From Spirochaetia bacterium (GTDB lineage: Bacteria; Spirochaetota; Spirochaetia; Treponematales; Treponemataceae): 64,000 nucleotides of DNA. Where the stretch lies: contig CAAGIR010000085.1 of NCBI GenBank assembly GCA_900769975.1, positions 1-64,000 on the forward strand. Reading direction: 5' to 3'. Below the pieces are notes generated by a model. That model made no database searches. It worked only from the letters and a program-made list of their open reading frames with translations, and was not told the origin of the DNA. The first letter of the stretch is position 1, and every line of letters starts with the position of its first letter. A program made the translations under genes and the position numbers. Below are positions 16,448 through 24,789 of the stretch, piece after piece.

Positions 16448-17620
16448 TTATTTACAAAATTCTTCCAGTACTTCTTTGTAAATTTCCAGCCCCTGCGAAA
16501 TTTCCTTATCAGAAATTGTAAGCGGAGGCAAAAATCGCACAACATCACTGCCAGCAACAGTCGTACAAAGCCCTTTTTCAAGACAGCGAACTTCTATATC
16601 AAAAGGTTTAACACTGCTATCAATCTGAGTGCCAATCATAAGACCTTTACCACGCACCTGCTTTACAATAGGAAGATTCCATCCCGCAATCGTACTTCGA
16701 ATAAAATCGCCGGCTTTATTTACCCTTTCCAGAAAATTCCAGTCAGAAACAGTTTCCACAACAACTTTTCCTGCCGCACAAGCAAGAGGATTTCCACCAA
16801 AAGTTGACTGATGATCACCAGGTGCAAAAATTTCTGCAGCCTTTCCACGAAACAGACACGCACCCATAGGTACACCGCCTGCAATTCCTTTTGCCAGAGT
16901 AACCACTTCAGGTTTAATTCCAAGCCAGTCACTTGCCAGAAAAGTTCCAGTTCTGCCTATTCCCGTCTGAACTTCATCACACATAACGATTGCACCAGCG
17001 TTTCTTGCCGCTTCGGCCGCCGCTTTTGCCCATTTTTCATCAATCAGATTAACGCCTCCTTCTCCCTGAATACATTCAATCAGCAAAGCAGCAGTAGTAT
17101 CATCAAAAGCAGAATTCAAAGCATCATAATCATTTGCCTTGATAGTTTTAAAGCCTTCAAAATATGGAGCAAAACATTCTGGATGAAATTTATTCTGTCC
17201 AGTTGCAGTAAGCGTTGCCATAGTTCTACCATGGAAAGAAGATTCCAGTGTTACAATTGTACGTCTTTTTTCGCCGCCATTCAAAAACCCATATTTTCTT
17301 GCAAGTTTAATTGCCGCTTCGTTTGCTTCTGCACCAGAATTTCCAAAATATCCTTTTTCAAAATTCGTAACTTTTAAAAGTTCATCTGCAAAAGCAAGTC
17401 CTACATCAGAAAAATAATAATTTGAAATATGAATCTGCTTTTTTATCTGTTTATTTATTGCTTTTACCAAAGGTTTGTAATTATGACCAAGACAATTCAC
17501 ACCAATGCCTGCAATAAAATCTATATATTTTTTTCCGTTAGAATCCCACATTTTGGCACCTTTGCCTTTCACAAAAGTGATATCGAACGAACCATAATTA
17601 TTAACTATTTTCTTTTCCAT
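16448..17620 (-). CDS. argD: acetylornithine aminotransferase, class III
   Basis: This 390-residue PLP enzyme converts N-acetylglutamate semialdehyde to N-acetylornithine with glutamate (arginine biosynthesis), and may also act on succinyl-diaminopimelate. Motifs are FGNSGAEANEAAIKLARKYG, SFHGRTMATLTATGQ, CDEVQTGIGRTG and the PLP lysine in TLAKGIAGGVPMGA near residue 245. The length is normal. AAGGTGG precedes the ATG. It follows fhs by 15 bp on the same strand, suggesting co-transcription. No other arg gene is nearby, so another acyl-ornithine or omega-aminotransferase substrate remains possible. Confidence 0.88.
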   Translation of the reverse strand: MEKKIVNNYGSFDITFVKGKGAKMWDSNGKKYIDFIAGIGVNCLGHNYKPLVKAINKQIKKQIHISNYYFSDVGLAFADELLKVTNFEKGYFGNSGAEANEAAIKLARKYGFLNGGEKRRTIVTLESSFHGRTMATLTATGQNKFHPECFAPYFEGFKTIKANDYDALNSAFDDTTAALLIECIQGEGGVNLIDEKWAKAAAEAARNAGAIVMCDEVQTGIGRTGTFLASDWLGIKPEVVTLAKGIAGGVPMGACLFRGKAAEIFAPGDHQSTFGGNPLACAAGKVVVETVSDWNFLERVNKAGDFIRSTIAGWNLPIVKQVRGKGLMIGTQIDSSVKPFDIEVRCLEKGLCTTVAGSDVVRFLPPLTISDKEISQGLEIYKEVLEEFCK

Positions 17621-17635
17621 AAAATGCCACCTTTA

Positions 17636-19312
17636 TTAAAATAATCCAGAAATTACACCGTCATCGTCTACATCAATATCTACGGCGGCAGGCCGTTTTG
17701 GCAATCCTGGCATAGTCATAATATCACCAGCCAGAGCAACCACAAATCCAGCACCTGCATAAAGCTGTACATCTCTTACAGGGAAAATAAAATCTTTTGG
17801 TGCGCCCAGAAGTTTCGGGTCATGACTTATAGAATTTTGTGTTTTTGCAATGCACACAGGAAGATTTCCGTAACCGTTTTCTTCGTACGATTTTAATTTT
17901 TTTAGTGCCGCACTGTCAAATTCTACATCTTTTGCTCTGTAAATTTCTTTTGCAATAGTCCTGATTTTTTCTGTCAAAGGAATATTCAAATCATAAAGCG
18001 GATGGAAATCTGCTTTTTTACTTTCTGCAATTTCAGCCACTTTTTTTGCAAGTTCAGCAGTTCCTTCGCTACCTTTTCCCCAACCTTCAGACAAAACGGC
18101 AACTGTACCTGTTTTTTCACACAAATCCTGCAGTAATTTAATTTCTTCATCTGTATCTGTTATAAATTTGTTTACCGCAACAACGGCTGGCAGACCAAAT
18201 TTTGCAACATTTTCTATGTGAGTTTTAAGGTTTTCAAATCCTTTTTCCAGGGCTGTACAATCAGGCTTACTTAAATCTGTTTTTGCCACTCCGCCATGCA
18301 TTTTTAATGCCCTTATTGTTGCAACTATAACAACAGCAGAAGGCTTTAATCCTGCACTACGACACTTTATATCCAGAAATTTTTCTGCACCCAAATCTGC
18401 GGCAAAACCAGCTTCCGTAACCACAAAATCACCAGTTGCAAGAGCGCAAAGAGTTGCATTTACAGAATTACAGCCATGCGCAATATTTGCAAAAGGTCCT
18501 CCATGAACAAATGCAGGATTTTTTTCAAGCGTCTGAACAAGATTTGGTTTGATTACGTCTTTTAAAAGGGCTGCAACTGCTCCTGTACATTTTAACTGTC
18601 CGAATGTAACATTTTCTTTATTATAATTTTGTGCAATCACAATTCTGTCAATGCGTTTTTTTAAATCAGAAATTGTTTTTGAAAGACAGACAATCGCCAT
18701 AATTTCAGAAGCAACGGCAATTGTAAAATGATCTTCACGTGGTACGCCTTGCATTCTGCCACCCAATCCAATTGTAATGTTTCTTAATGCACGGTCATTC
18801 AAATCGACACAACGTTTCCACGAAATAGTTCTAGGGTCAATGTTTAATTCGTTTCCCTGCTGTAAATGATTATCAATTAACGCAGAAATTAAATTATTTG
18901 CAATTGAAATGGCATGAATATCACCAGTAAAATGAAGATTAATATCTTCCATCGGAACAATCTGTGCATATCCACCACCGCAGGCACCACCTTTTACCCC
19001 AAAACAAGGTCCAAGGCTAGGTTCGCGCAGAGCTACAACTGTTTTTTTGCCGATTTTATTAAGTCCGTCTGCCAGTCCTATAGAAACTGTTGATTTTCCT
19101 TCGCCAGCGGCTGTTGGAGTAATGGCTGTAACAAGTATCAGCTTTCCAGGATTTTCAACTGCTTTTTTCTGTAAAGTTTTCAATTCCTGAAACGAAATTT
19201 TTGCTTTATAAGCACCGTAAAGTTCAAGATTTTCAGGTGAAATGTTTATTTTCTGAGCAATGTCCACAATTGGTTTCATTACATTTTTCTGTGCAATTTC
19301 AATATCAGTCAT
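17636..19312 (-). CDS. fhs: formate-tetrahydrofolate ligase
   Basis: The 558-residue enzyme makes 10-formyl-THF from formate, THF and ATP. The P-loop is TPTAAGEGKSTVSIGL near residue 68, followed by REPSLGPCFGVKGGACGGGYAQ and the VATIRALKMHGGV segment, all family hallmarks. The length is standard. In anaerobic spirochaetes the enzyme serves purine and formyl-methionine synthesis and, in acetogens, the methyl branch of the Wood-Ljungdahl pathway; other pathway genes are not present here. GAGG lies a few bases before the ATG and a good promoter is visible upstream. argD follows closely. Confidence 0.97.
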   Translation of the reverse strand: MTDIEIAQKNVMKPIVDIAQKINISPENLELYGAYKAKISFQELKTLQKKAVENPGKLILVTAITPTAAGEGKSTVSIGLADGLNKIGKKTVVALREPSLGPCFGVKGGACGGGYAQIVPMEDINLHFTGDIHAISIANNLISALIDNHLQQGNELNIDPRTISWKRCVDLNDRALRNITIGLGGRMQGVPREDHFTIAVASEIMAIVCLSKTISDLKKRIDRIVIAQNYNKENVTFGQLKCTGAVAALLKDVIKPNLVQTLEKNPAFVHGGPFANIAHGCNSVNATLCALATGDFVVTEAGFAADLGAEKFLDIKCRSAGLKPSAVVIVATIRALKMHGGVAKTDLSKPDCTALEKGFENLKTHIENVAKFGLPAVVAVNKFITDTDEEIKLLQDLCEKTGTVAVLSEGWGKGSEGTAELAKKVAEIAESKKADFHPLYDLNIPLTEKIRTIAKEIYRAKDVEFDSAALKKLKSYEENGYGNLPVCIAKTQNSISHDPKLLGAPKDFIFPVRDVQLYAGAGFVVALAGDIMTMPGLPKRPAAVDIDVDDDGVISGLF

Positions 19313-19338
19313 AAAAACCTCGGTACAATTAATGTTTA

Positions 19339-19367
19339 ATTTTATCCTAAAATAATAGATTTTTCAA
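19339..19367 (-). promoter_or_regulatory. sigma-70-type promoter of fhs
   Basis: On the minus strand TTGAAA (19367-19362) and TAAAAT (19344-19339) are separated by 17 bp, 27 bp upstream of the fhs ATG. Confidence 0.65.
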
Positions 19368-19398
19368 TAAACACAATATGGATACAATAATATTTAAC

Positions 19399-19426
19399 TT
19401 AGAGTTTCTGTCGAAACTCTTTTATT
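19399..19426 (+). repeat. solitary AGAGTTT...AAACTCT hairpin repeat
   Basis: TAACTTAGAGTTTCTGTCGAA and the following ACTCTTTTATT match one module of the 146-bp repeats at 575-866. It lies between the fhs promoter and the 3' end of the pseudouridine synthase gene. The T-run is on the plus side, where no gene needs termination. Confidence 0.7.
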
Positions 19427-19432
19427 GAACCA

Positions 19433-20176
19433 TTATTTCAACCGTTGCAAATCTTCTTCTGTCAAAAATCTATATTCGCCTGGCAAAAGATTTTCATCAA
19501 GAACAAGGGATCCCATAGAAACCCGTTTTAAATGGCAGATTTTATTTTGCACTGCCGTAAACATCCGCTTTACCTGATGGTATTTTCCTTCGTAAATCGT
19601 TAATAAGGCATTTTTTTCATCAATCCAGTCAATTACTGCACTTTCGCAAGTAAAGCCAGGTTCATTATCATCAGGACCTACAGTAATTCCTTTTTCAAAA
19701 AGTTCTGTAATTTCTTTCTGATGTTCGGCTGTTTCTGCATGTTCAAGACCGCAAAAATAAGTTTTGCTTATGTGAGATTTGGGAGAAATCAGGCGATGCG
19801 TAAGTTCTCCGTCTGTCGTAAACAAAAGAAGTCCTTCCGTATCCATATCCAGACGCCCAACAAGATGAAGTTTTTCTATTAAATATGGTGTCCGCAAATT
19901 ATCATCAAGCAAATCAAAAACTGTCTGATGTTCACCATCTTTTGAGCTGGAAACTGTATGCTTAGGTTTATTCATCATCAGATAAATGTGCTTACGAAAA
20001 TCGACTTTTTCTCCATCAATAGAAATTTCATCATTTTCTGCATCAATCAGCACAGAGGAATCATAAATCCTGTTTTGATTTAGCAGAACAGTTCTGGTTC
20101 GCAAAAGCTTTTTTATATCTTTTCTAGAACCAAAACCTTCATGCGAAAGCAGCTTGTCTAACCTTTCTTTTGACAT
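19433..20176 (-). CDS. RsuA/RluB-type pseudouridine synthase
   Basis: The 247-residue enzyme isomerises uridine in rRNA. An N-terminal S4 RNA-binding domain (RLDKLLSHEGFGSRKDIKKLL) precedes the catalytic domain with LVGRLDMDTEGLLLFTTDG, where the second D is the catalytic aspartate, and a C-terminal YHQVKRMFTAV. Which rRNA position it modifies cannot be decided; the length and sequence favour an RsuA-like enzyme acting on 16S. It follows citrate synthase by 13 bp, so they probably share a transcript. GGAAAC precedes the ATG. Confidence 0.9.
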   Translation of the reverse strand: MSKERLDKLLSHEGFGSRKDIKKLLRTRTVLLNQNRIYDSSVLIDAENDEISIDGEKVDFRKHIYLMMNKPKHTVSSSKDGEHQTVFDLLDDNLRTPYLIEKLHLVGRLDMDTEGLLLFTTDGELTHRLISPKSHISKTYFCGLEHAETAEHQKEITELFEKGITVGPDDNEPGFTCESAVIDWIDEKNALLTIYEGKYHQVKRMFTAVQNKICHLKRVSMGSLVLDENLLPGEYRFLTEEDLQRLK

Positions 20177-20189
20177 TTTGTTTCCAACG

Positions 20190-21551
20190 TTATTTTCGGC
20201 TGGTTATAGGGATGTATTCGCGTTCTTCTGAAACATTTTTGTATGCCGGACGGTAAATTCTTCCTCCGCTTACTACTTCTTCTATGCGGTGAGCTGACCA
20301 TCCTGCAATTCTGGAAATAGCAAAAAGTGGTGTAAAAAGTTCACGAGGAATATTGAGCATTGTATAAACAAAACCTGAATAAAAATCCACATTAGAACAA
20401 ACTTTTTTATCTGAATTGTGAACTTCCTGGATTATTGCAGGTGCAACTTTTTCAATTGTGCTGTAAAGTTCAAATTCTTCAAGGCAGCCTTTTTCTTCGG
20501 CAAGTTTTTTTGCTTTTTCCTTTAACAAAACTTCACGAGGATCGCTGATTGTATAAACTGCGTGTCCCATTCCATAAACAAGGCCAGTTTTATCAAAAGC
20601 CTGTTTTGTTGCAATTTTTCTGATATATTGTGCAACTTCGTTTTCATTGCTCCAGTCTTTTACGTTTGACTTTATATCATCCATCATTTCAACAACACGA
20701 ATATTTGCTCCACCATGACGGCGACCTTTTAAAGAACCTACTGCAGCCGCAATTGCAGAATAAGTATCAGTATCTGCTGATGAAACTACGTGAACAGTAA
20801 GTGATGAGTTGTTACCGCCACCATGTTCTGCATGCAAAATCAACGCTAAATCCAAAGTTTCTGCTTCCAGTCTGGTGTACTGCTTGTCTGAACGAATGAG
20901 TCTGAGGAAATTTTCGGCAGTGTAAAGTTCTGGTTTTGGATTATGAACAAACATAGATTTATTATCATAATAACGGCGTTTTGCCTGATATCCGTATGCG
21001 GCAAGAGTAGAAAAACGTGCAATTAATTGTACACATTGTTTAATAATATTTCCTACAGAACGATTTTCAGGATCTTCATCATAAGAATAACAGGAAAGCA
21101 CACCACGCGCAATTTTATTCATAATATCTTTTGACGGAGCTTTCATAATCATATCTTCGGTAAAGTTTGGCGGTAAAGTCCTGCATTCACCCAGATATGC
21201 ACAAAATTTGTCAAGTTTTTCCTGCGTAGGGAGTTCACCAAAAAGCAAAAGATATGCACACTGTTCAAATCCAAACTGATGATTTTTTTCAGCATCACGA
21301 ACTAAATCTTCAACATTATAACCTCGGTAAACAAGACGACCTGGAACAGCAATTTTCTGACCATCGTGAATTTCATAACCCACAACATCACCAATTCGAG
21401 TAAGTCCGACTAAAACACCAGTTCCATTTGCATTTCTTAAACCACGCTTAACATCATATTTCTGATAAAGTTCAGGGTTAATAGGATCATTATGAACAGC
21501 AAGTTTTTCGAGCTTTTTAATAATCATTTGTTCATTTTTTTTTGTAGTCAT
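20190..21551 (-). CDS. citrate synthase
   Basis: The 453-residue enzyme condenses oxaloacetate and acetyl-CoA (or propionyl-CoA, if a methylcitrate synthase). Catalytic segments are LHAEHGGGNNSSLTVHVVSS (histidine of the first site), GMGHAVYTISDPRE (second histidine) and an NVDFYSGFVYTMLNIP segment containing the catalytic aspartate. This is the Si-type family, with an extended N-terminus as in several gut anaerobes. GGGGG lies shortly before the ATG. It is upstream of a pseudouridine synthase. No other TCA genes are in the window, so a biosynthetic role toward 2-oxoglutarate and glutamate is likely. Confidence 0.9.
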   Translation of the reverse strand: MTTKKNEQMIIKKLEKLAVHNDPINPELYQKYDVKRGLRNANGTGVLVGLTRIGDVVGYEIHDGQKIAVPGRLVYRGYNVEDLVRDAEKNHQFGFEQCAYLLLFGELPTQEKLDKFCAYLGECRTLPPNFTEDMIMKAPSKDIMNKIARGVLSCYSYDEDPENRSVGNIIKQCVQLIARFSTLAAYGYQAKRRYYDNKSMFVHNPKPELYTAENFLRLIRSDKQYTRLEAETLDLALILHAEHGGGNNSSLTVHVVSSADTDTYSAIAAAVGSLKGRRHGGANIRVVEMMDDIKSNVKDWSNENEVAQYIRKIATKQAFDKTGLVYGMGHAVYTISDPREVLLKEKAKKLAEEKGCLEEFELYSTIEKVAPAIIQEVHNSDKKVCSNVDFYSGFVYTMLNIPRELFTPLFAISRIAGWSAHRIEEVVSGGRIYRPAYKNVSEEREYIPITSRK

Positions 21552-21675
21552 GCAAGCCCCCGTAAAGTTCCTATAAGATTTTTGTAAAAAATTTTGAATA
21601 ATTTTACATAATTACTTGGTTTGTTTCAAGTTAATATGAAATATTTGTAAAATACTGTAAAAACCCTATTTTTTT

Positions 21676-22503
21676 TTATTTTTTTGTCACTCCCCTTTCT
21701 TCCAGAATAATATCGAGTCTTTTTGCATTTTTTGGTCCGTATGCTTTCGGATGATTATTAAAATAAACCTGCACCGACCTTCTTTCCTCTAATGCCTTTT
21801 TTATGACAGGCACAAAGAGTTCCAGCTCAGAATCTTCATAATCGTAACAATAACGTGCAGAACCATTATCGCCAGGAGCGTTATTTTTTCCATTTGCATA
21901 CCACGAAGTACTGTTACGCCCATGCAATCTGATATACGCTTTATCCCCGATAAACGGCGTTGCATTTCCAAAGCCATCTGGAAGATTTTTCAACTGCGGC
22001 ATATCACAAAAAACAAGTCCAACATTTCTTTTGTAAAGCCCTTCAAAAACTGATTCTTTAAGCCACTGTCTGTGCCTGAATTCCACCACAACAGGAAAAT
22101 CTGCAAAAAAAGAGGTTAAATCAGCAAGATATAAGCGATTTTCTTCTATATAATAAAAGCTTTCCGGAAACTGAAAAAGCACCGCTGCAAGACAGTCTTT
22201 TTTCTTTAGTGCTTCCACTGCTTCCCTAAAGTGCAATCCATCTTCTTTCCACATTTTGCTTCGTTCATGTGTCAAAAGCCTGTTTGCCTTTATACTGAAT
22301 TTTACACGACCGCCAGACCTTTCATAAAAACTTAAAAGCCGCTCAGAAGTGGGCATATTATAGAAAGTATTATTCAATTCCAGTGCATTAAACTGCCCCG
22401 CATAAAAAGAAAGAAAATCCTTGCGCCTGCATTCGTCTGGATAAAAACTTCCTTTCCATTCAGGATAATCATAACCGCTTGTCCCAATCAAAATTTCAGC
22501 CAT
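21676..22503 (-). CDS. DUF72 (YecE-like) protein
   Basis: The 275-residue TIM-barrel-like protein is of unknown reaction. It starts MAEILIGTSGYDYPEWKGSF, the standard DUF72 opening, and holds FSIKANRLLTHER, VVEFRHRQWL and the YIRLHGRN motif expected for the family. A longer frame begins at a GTG (22539), but its first 12 residues overlap a decayed repressor fragment, so the ATG at 22503 is preferred. No strong Shine-Dalgarno sequence is visible. The gene appears to have been joined to the relic region at its 5' end. Confidence 0.85.
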   Translation of the reverse strand: MAEILIGTSGYDYPEWKGSFYPDECRRKDFLSFYAGQFNALELNNTFYNMPTSERLLSFYERSGGRVKFSIKANRLLTHERSKMWKEDGLHFREAVEALKKKDCLAAVLFQFPESFYYIEENRLYLADLTSFFADFPVVVEFRHRQWLKESVFEGLYKRNVGLVFCDMPQLKNLPDGFGNATPFIGDKAYIRLHGRNSTSWYANGKNNAPGDNGSARYCYDYEDSELELFVPVIKKALEERRSVQVYFNNHPKAYGPKNAKRLDIILEERGVTKK

Positions 22504-22560
22504 AAAATTTCGCTCAACATTTTTTGGTGCAATTCGCACACATCCATCATAAACCTCACC
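22500..22560 (-). pseudogene. fossil N-terminus of S24-type repressor gene
   Basis: Minus-strand GAGGTTTATGATGG is followed by codons for MMDVCELHQKMLSEILW, then a stop. This resembles the first residues (MMEACEFWKKIKQNLSE) of the repressor at 36673-37308, and the DNA just upstream matches closely. Only about 17 codons survive. Confidence 0.7.
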
Positions 22561-22685
22561 AAAACATCATTTTTTGTATTTTTTCGGCACATTTTTATTA
22601 TAACACATAATTAAAAAAAATAAATAATATTCCGTTTGATTATTTTCTTGACTTTATAGTATTCCTATTGTATTATCAAAGCAAG
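22541..22685. repeat. fossil copy of the repressor/umuD intergenic control region
   Basis: The stretch aligns nearly end to end with 37305-37448, with scattered substitutions and a few indels. It preserves the plus-strand promoter TTGACT (22648) -17- TATTAT (22671) and two TATTCC elements (22626 and 22658) exactly 32 bp apart, as in the intact copy. Confidence 0.85.
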
Positions 22686-22742
22686 ATGACAACAGAATTT
22701 CCAACCCCCGCACAAGGGTACAAAAACAAACCATTTGTACTT
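22686..22742 (+). pseudogene. umuD 5' fragment
   Basis: It encodes MTTEFPTPAQGYKNKPF, matching MTTGFPSPAQGYEDKPF of the intact gene at 37449. The homology then stops abruptly. Confidence 0.8.
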
Positions 22743-22784
22743 CCTCCCATCGCAACTTTTCCCAAAACTGCATATAATATCCTT

Positions 22785-22916
22785 ATGAACATTCAGGAAC
22801 AGTTTAATGCGGTTGCAAAAGAATACGACGAGAACAGGCAAAAATTCATTCCCTGCTTTAATGATTTTTACATTACCTCTACGGATTTTGCAGCAAAGTC
22901 ACTTGCAAAAAAGTAA
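22785..22916 (+). pseudogene. truncated SAM-dependent methyltransferase N-terminus
   Basis: The 43-residue frame MNIQEQFNAVAKEYDENRQK followed by a CFNDFY segment is the N-terminal cap of a class I methyltransferase (UbiE/YcgJ-like), ending in a stop before motif I. It has its own TATAAT box 6 bases before the ATG, so it was once an independent gene now truncated. Confidence 0.6.
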
Positions 22917-23077
22917 ATTATCGTCAGTACTTTGGTGATTTTCCTCTATTGTAATACATTTTCCATGTGATAAATTAATCTTTAATAAGAAAACAAAACA
23001 TTTCTGGTCACATGTTAAATTAAACTGGAAAAAAATTAATTTCACTCATGGGCAGAATTATCAGAAGGAGAAAAAAA

Positions 23078-24025
23078 ATGGAAATGCAGGCAAAAGCAGA
23101 ATATTCTGGCGAAACGAAAAAAAATCCAATTATTACTTCAATGTATACAGCGGACCCAGCCCCTATGGTTTATGGCGATACTTTGTATCTGTACACAACG
23201 CACGATGAAGATAATATTATAAATGATTTTTATACAATGTTTGACTGGCGTTGTTTTTCTACAAAAGATATGGTTCATTGGACAGATCATGGAACTGTTT
23301 TTTCGCTAAAAGATATTTCCTGGGCAGAAGACAGAGCGTGGGCTCCTCAGGCAGTAGAACGAAACGGAAAATTTTATCTGTATTGTCCTGTTCACAAAAA
23401 AAACGGCGGAATGGCTATAGCAGTGGGCGTTTCAGATTCTCCGACAGGCCCTTTTAAAGATTTATCTTATCCGTTAATTGATGAAGGGGACTGGAATGAC
23501 ATCGATCCTACAGTTTTTATTGATGATGACAATCAGGCTTACCTTTACTTTGGAAATCCTAATTTGCGTTACGTCCGTTTAAACGAAGATATGATTTCTT
23601 ATGATAAAACAGTGGGCATTCAAAACATCCCTATGACAGTAGAATCTTTTGCAAAAGGAAGTCATAACACAGGCACCTCGTATGGAGAAGGTCCATGGTT
23701 TTACAAACGAAACGGAATTTATTATATGGTTTATGCCGCATTTGCAGAAGGAAAAAATAGAAACGAACATCTGGCATATTCTACTTCGAAGTCTCCAACA
23801 GGTCCTTGGGTTTACGGCGGTGTTATAATGGAAGAAAGCAAGTGTTTCACAAATCATCCTGGAATTGCAGATTTTAAAGGACATTCATATCTTTTTTATC
23901 ATACTGACCAGCTTCCAGGTGGAAGTTTATTTCACCGTTCTGTTTGTGTTGCAGAATTTTCGTATAAAGAGAATGGTTTGATTGCTCCTGTTGCAATGTG
24001 TGATCAAATCAAAGGAATAAAGTGA
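23078..24025 (+). CDS. glycoside hydrolase family 43 protein
   Basis: The 315-residue five-bladed beta-propeller hydrolase probably acts on arabinose- or xylose-containing plant polysaccharide. The catalytic base lies in TADPAPMVYGDTLYLYTTHD, the pKa-modulating aspartate in WNDIDPTVFIDDDNQ, and the general acid in SYGEGPWFYKRNG. No signal peptide is visible, so it likely acts on imported oligosaccharides. The ATG at 23078 with GGAG upstream is preferred over an upstream in-frame ATG at 23048. It stands alone between relic DNA and repeats. Length and motif order point to a single-domain arabinofuranosidase/xylosidase; the exact substrate cannot be told. Confidence 0.88.
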   Translation: MEMQAKAEYSGETKKNPIITSMYTADPAPMVYGDTLYLYTTHDEDNIINDFYTMFDWRCFSTKDMVHWTDHGTVFSLKDISWAEDRAWAPQAVERNGKFYLYCPVHKKNGGMAIAVGVSDSPTGPFKDLSYPLIDEGDWNDIDPTVFIDDDNQAYLYFGNPNLRYVRLNEDMISYDKTVGIQNIPMTVESFAKGSHNTGTSYGEGPWFYKRNGIYYMVYAAFAEGKNRNEHLAYSTSKSPTGPWVYGGVIMEESKCFTNHPGIADFKGHSYLFYHTDQLPGGSLFHRSVCVAEFSYKENGLIAPVAMCDQIKGIK

Positions 24026-24400
24026 AAATTTCAAGTTTATTTATAAAATTCTTAAAAAATCCTTAAATTGAAAGATAATGAAAGCTGATTATTTTTTATG
24101 CACAAAAGATAATCAGTTTTTGCATTTAAAAATAGATTTTCCTGCATTACAAATAATGGGGGACAGACCTTGAAGATAATGCGTTAAAGTCGAAATAAAG
24201 CGAGGTATGTCCCTATTTAAACACAGCAAGCACAAAGGGGACAGACCTCGTTTTTCATGGTTTTACAAATGTAAATCGAGGTTTGATAATGTGTTTTGTG
24301 AAATGAGTGTAAACTATCTATCATATTTTTAGGATAGAGGATATAATATGTCATGATTTTGTTTCTAATGATGAACAGATTTTCTTTTCACAGAATTATC
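24026..24400. repeat. intergenic region with three GGTCTGTCCC-type motifs
   Basis: GGGGGACAGACCTT lies at 24158-24171, CGAGGTATGTCCC at 24201-24213 and GGGGACAGACCTCG at 24237-24250. The first two are in opposite orientation and could pair. Otherwise I see no gene before about 24334. Confidence 0.75.
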
Positions 24401-24408
24401 AGAAAAAG

Positions 24409-24585
24409 ATGAATTGTTCTGTTATTACTACGGCAAATGAAATGAATGATGAGCAGATAGTTGCTTTTTCGAAGGAAATAAAGCTTGAAGAACTTTTTTC
24501 TTATGCTAAAGAGGTGGTTTTTGTTAACTCTGCTTTTGACTTGTGCAGGTTGGATTCCATGATGTATTGCGGCAATTCTGTTTAA
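24409..24585 (+). other. small reading frame, probable gene remnant
   Basis: A 58-codon frame starts MNCSVITTANEMNDEQIVAF and ends MMYCGNSV. The same frame is open upstream to about 24334 without a start codon, which suggests the 3' part of a decayed gene. I do not recognise the family. It ends shortly before the leuA leader. Confidence 0.35.
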
Positions 24586-24607
24586 CAGAAAATAATTTCA
24601 ATCTTTA

Positions 24608-24636
24608 TTGACTAAAAAAAGAAAATATTGTAGTTT
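24608..24636 (+). promoter_or_regulatory. possible promoter of leu leader
   Basis: TTGACT at 24608 is followed after 17 bp by TAGTTT at 24631, a weak -10. Transcription would then begin next to the leader peptide ATG at 24644. Confidence 0.4.
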
Positions 24637-24643
24637 TGTATAT

Positions 24644-24703
24644 ATGAAAAAATTAAACCTACTACTATTACTGTTTTCTCAAATGTTCGTAACTGAAGGG
24701 TAG
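24644..24703 (+). CDS. leucine-rich leader peptide of leuA
   Basis: This 19-residue frame reads MKKLNLLLLLFSQMFVTEG. Six of its codons are leucine, five of them consecutive (CTA CTA CTA TTA CTG), the classical composition of a leu attenuation leader. It lies 38 bp before a terminator hairpin that precedes leuA. The 3' end of the leader (24687-24695) can pair over 9 bp with the terminator loop at 24752-24760, so ribosome stalling on leucine codons could leave that pairing free. This regulatory reading is inference from sequence; the peptide itself is unlikely to have another function. Confidence 0.75.
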   Translation: MKKLNLLLLLFSQMFVTEG

Positions 24704-24740
24704 TATTAGTTTAGTTTGAAGATTAAATTAATGAAATTAC

Positions 24741-24774
24741 AAGACCTGTTGCAGTTGCGGCAGGTCTTTTTTTT
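24741..24774 (+). terminator. attenuator hairpin upstream of leuA
   Basis: AAGACCTG and CAGGTCTT form a stem with a 12-base loop, followed by a T-run, 16 bases before the leuA ATG. A terminator directly ahead of a coding region with a leucine-rich leader peptide marks it as an attenuator. Confidence 0.85.
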
Positions 24775-24789
24775 ATCTGGAGGATAAGA

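Noticed and set aside
16262..16807. Plus-strand frame overlapping argD and repeat copy B
   Set aside because: Antisense to argD; composition typical of a shadow frame.
22504..22539. GTG start for the DUF72 gene
   Set aside because: The added residues come from the decayed repressor fragment in another frame and are not part of the DUF72 family.
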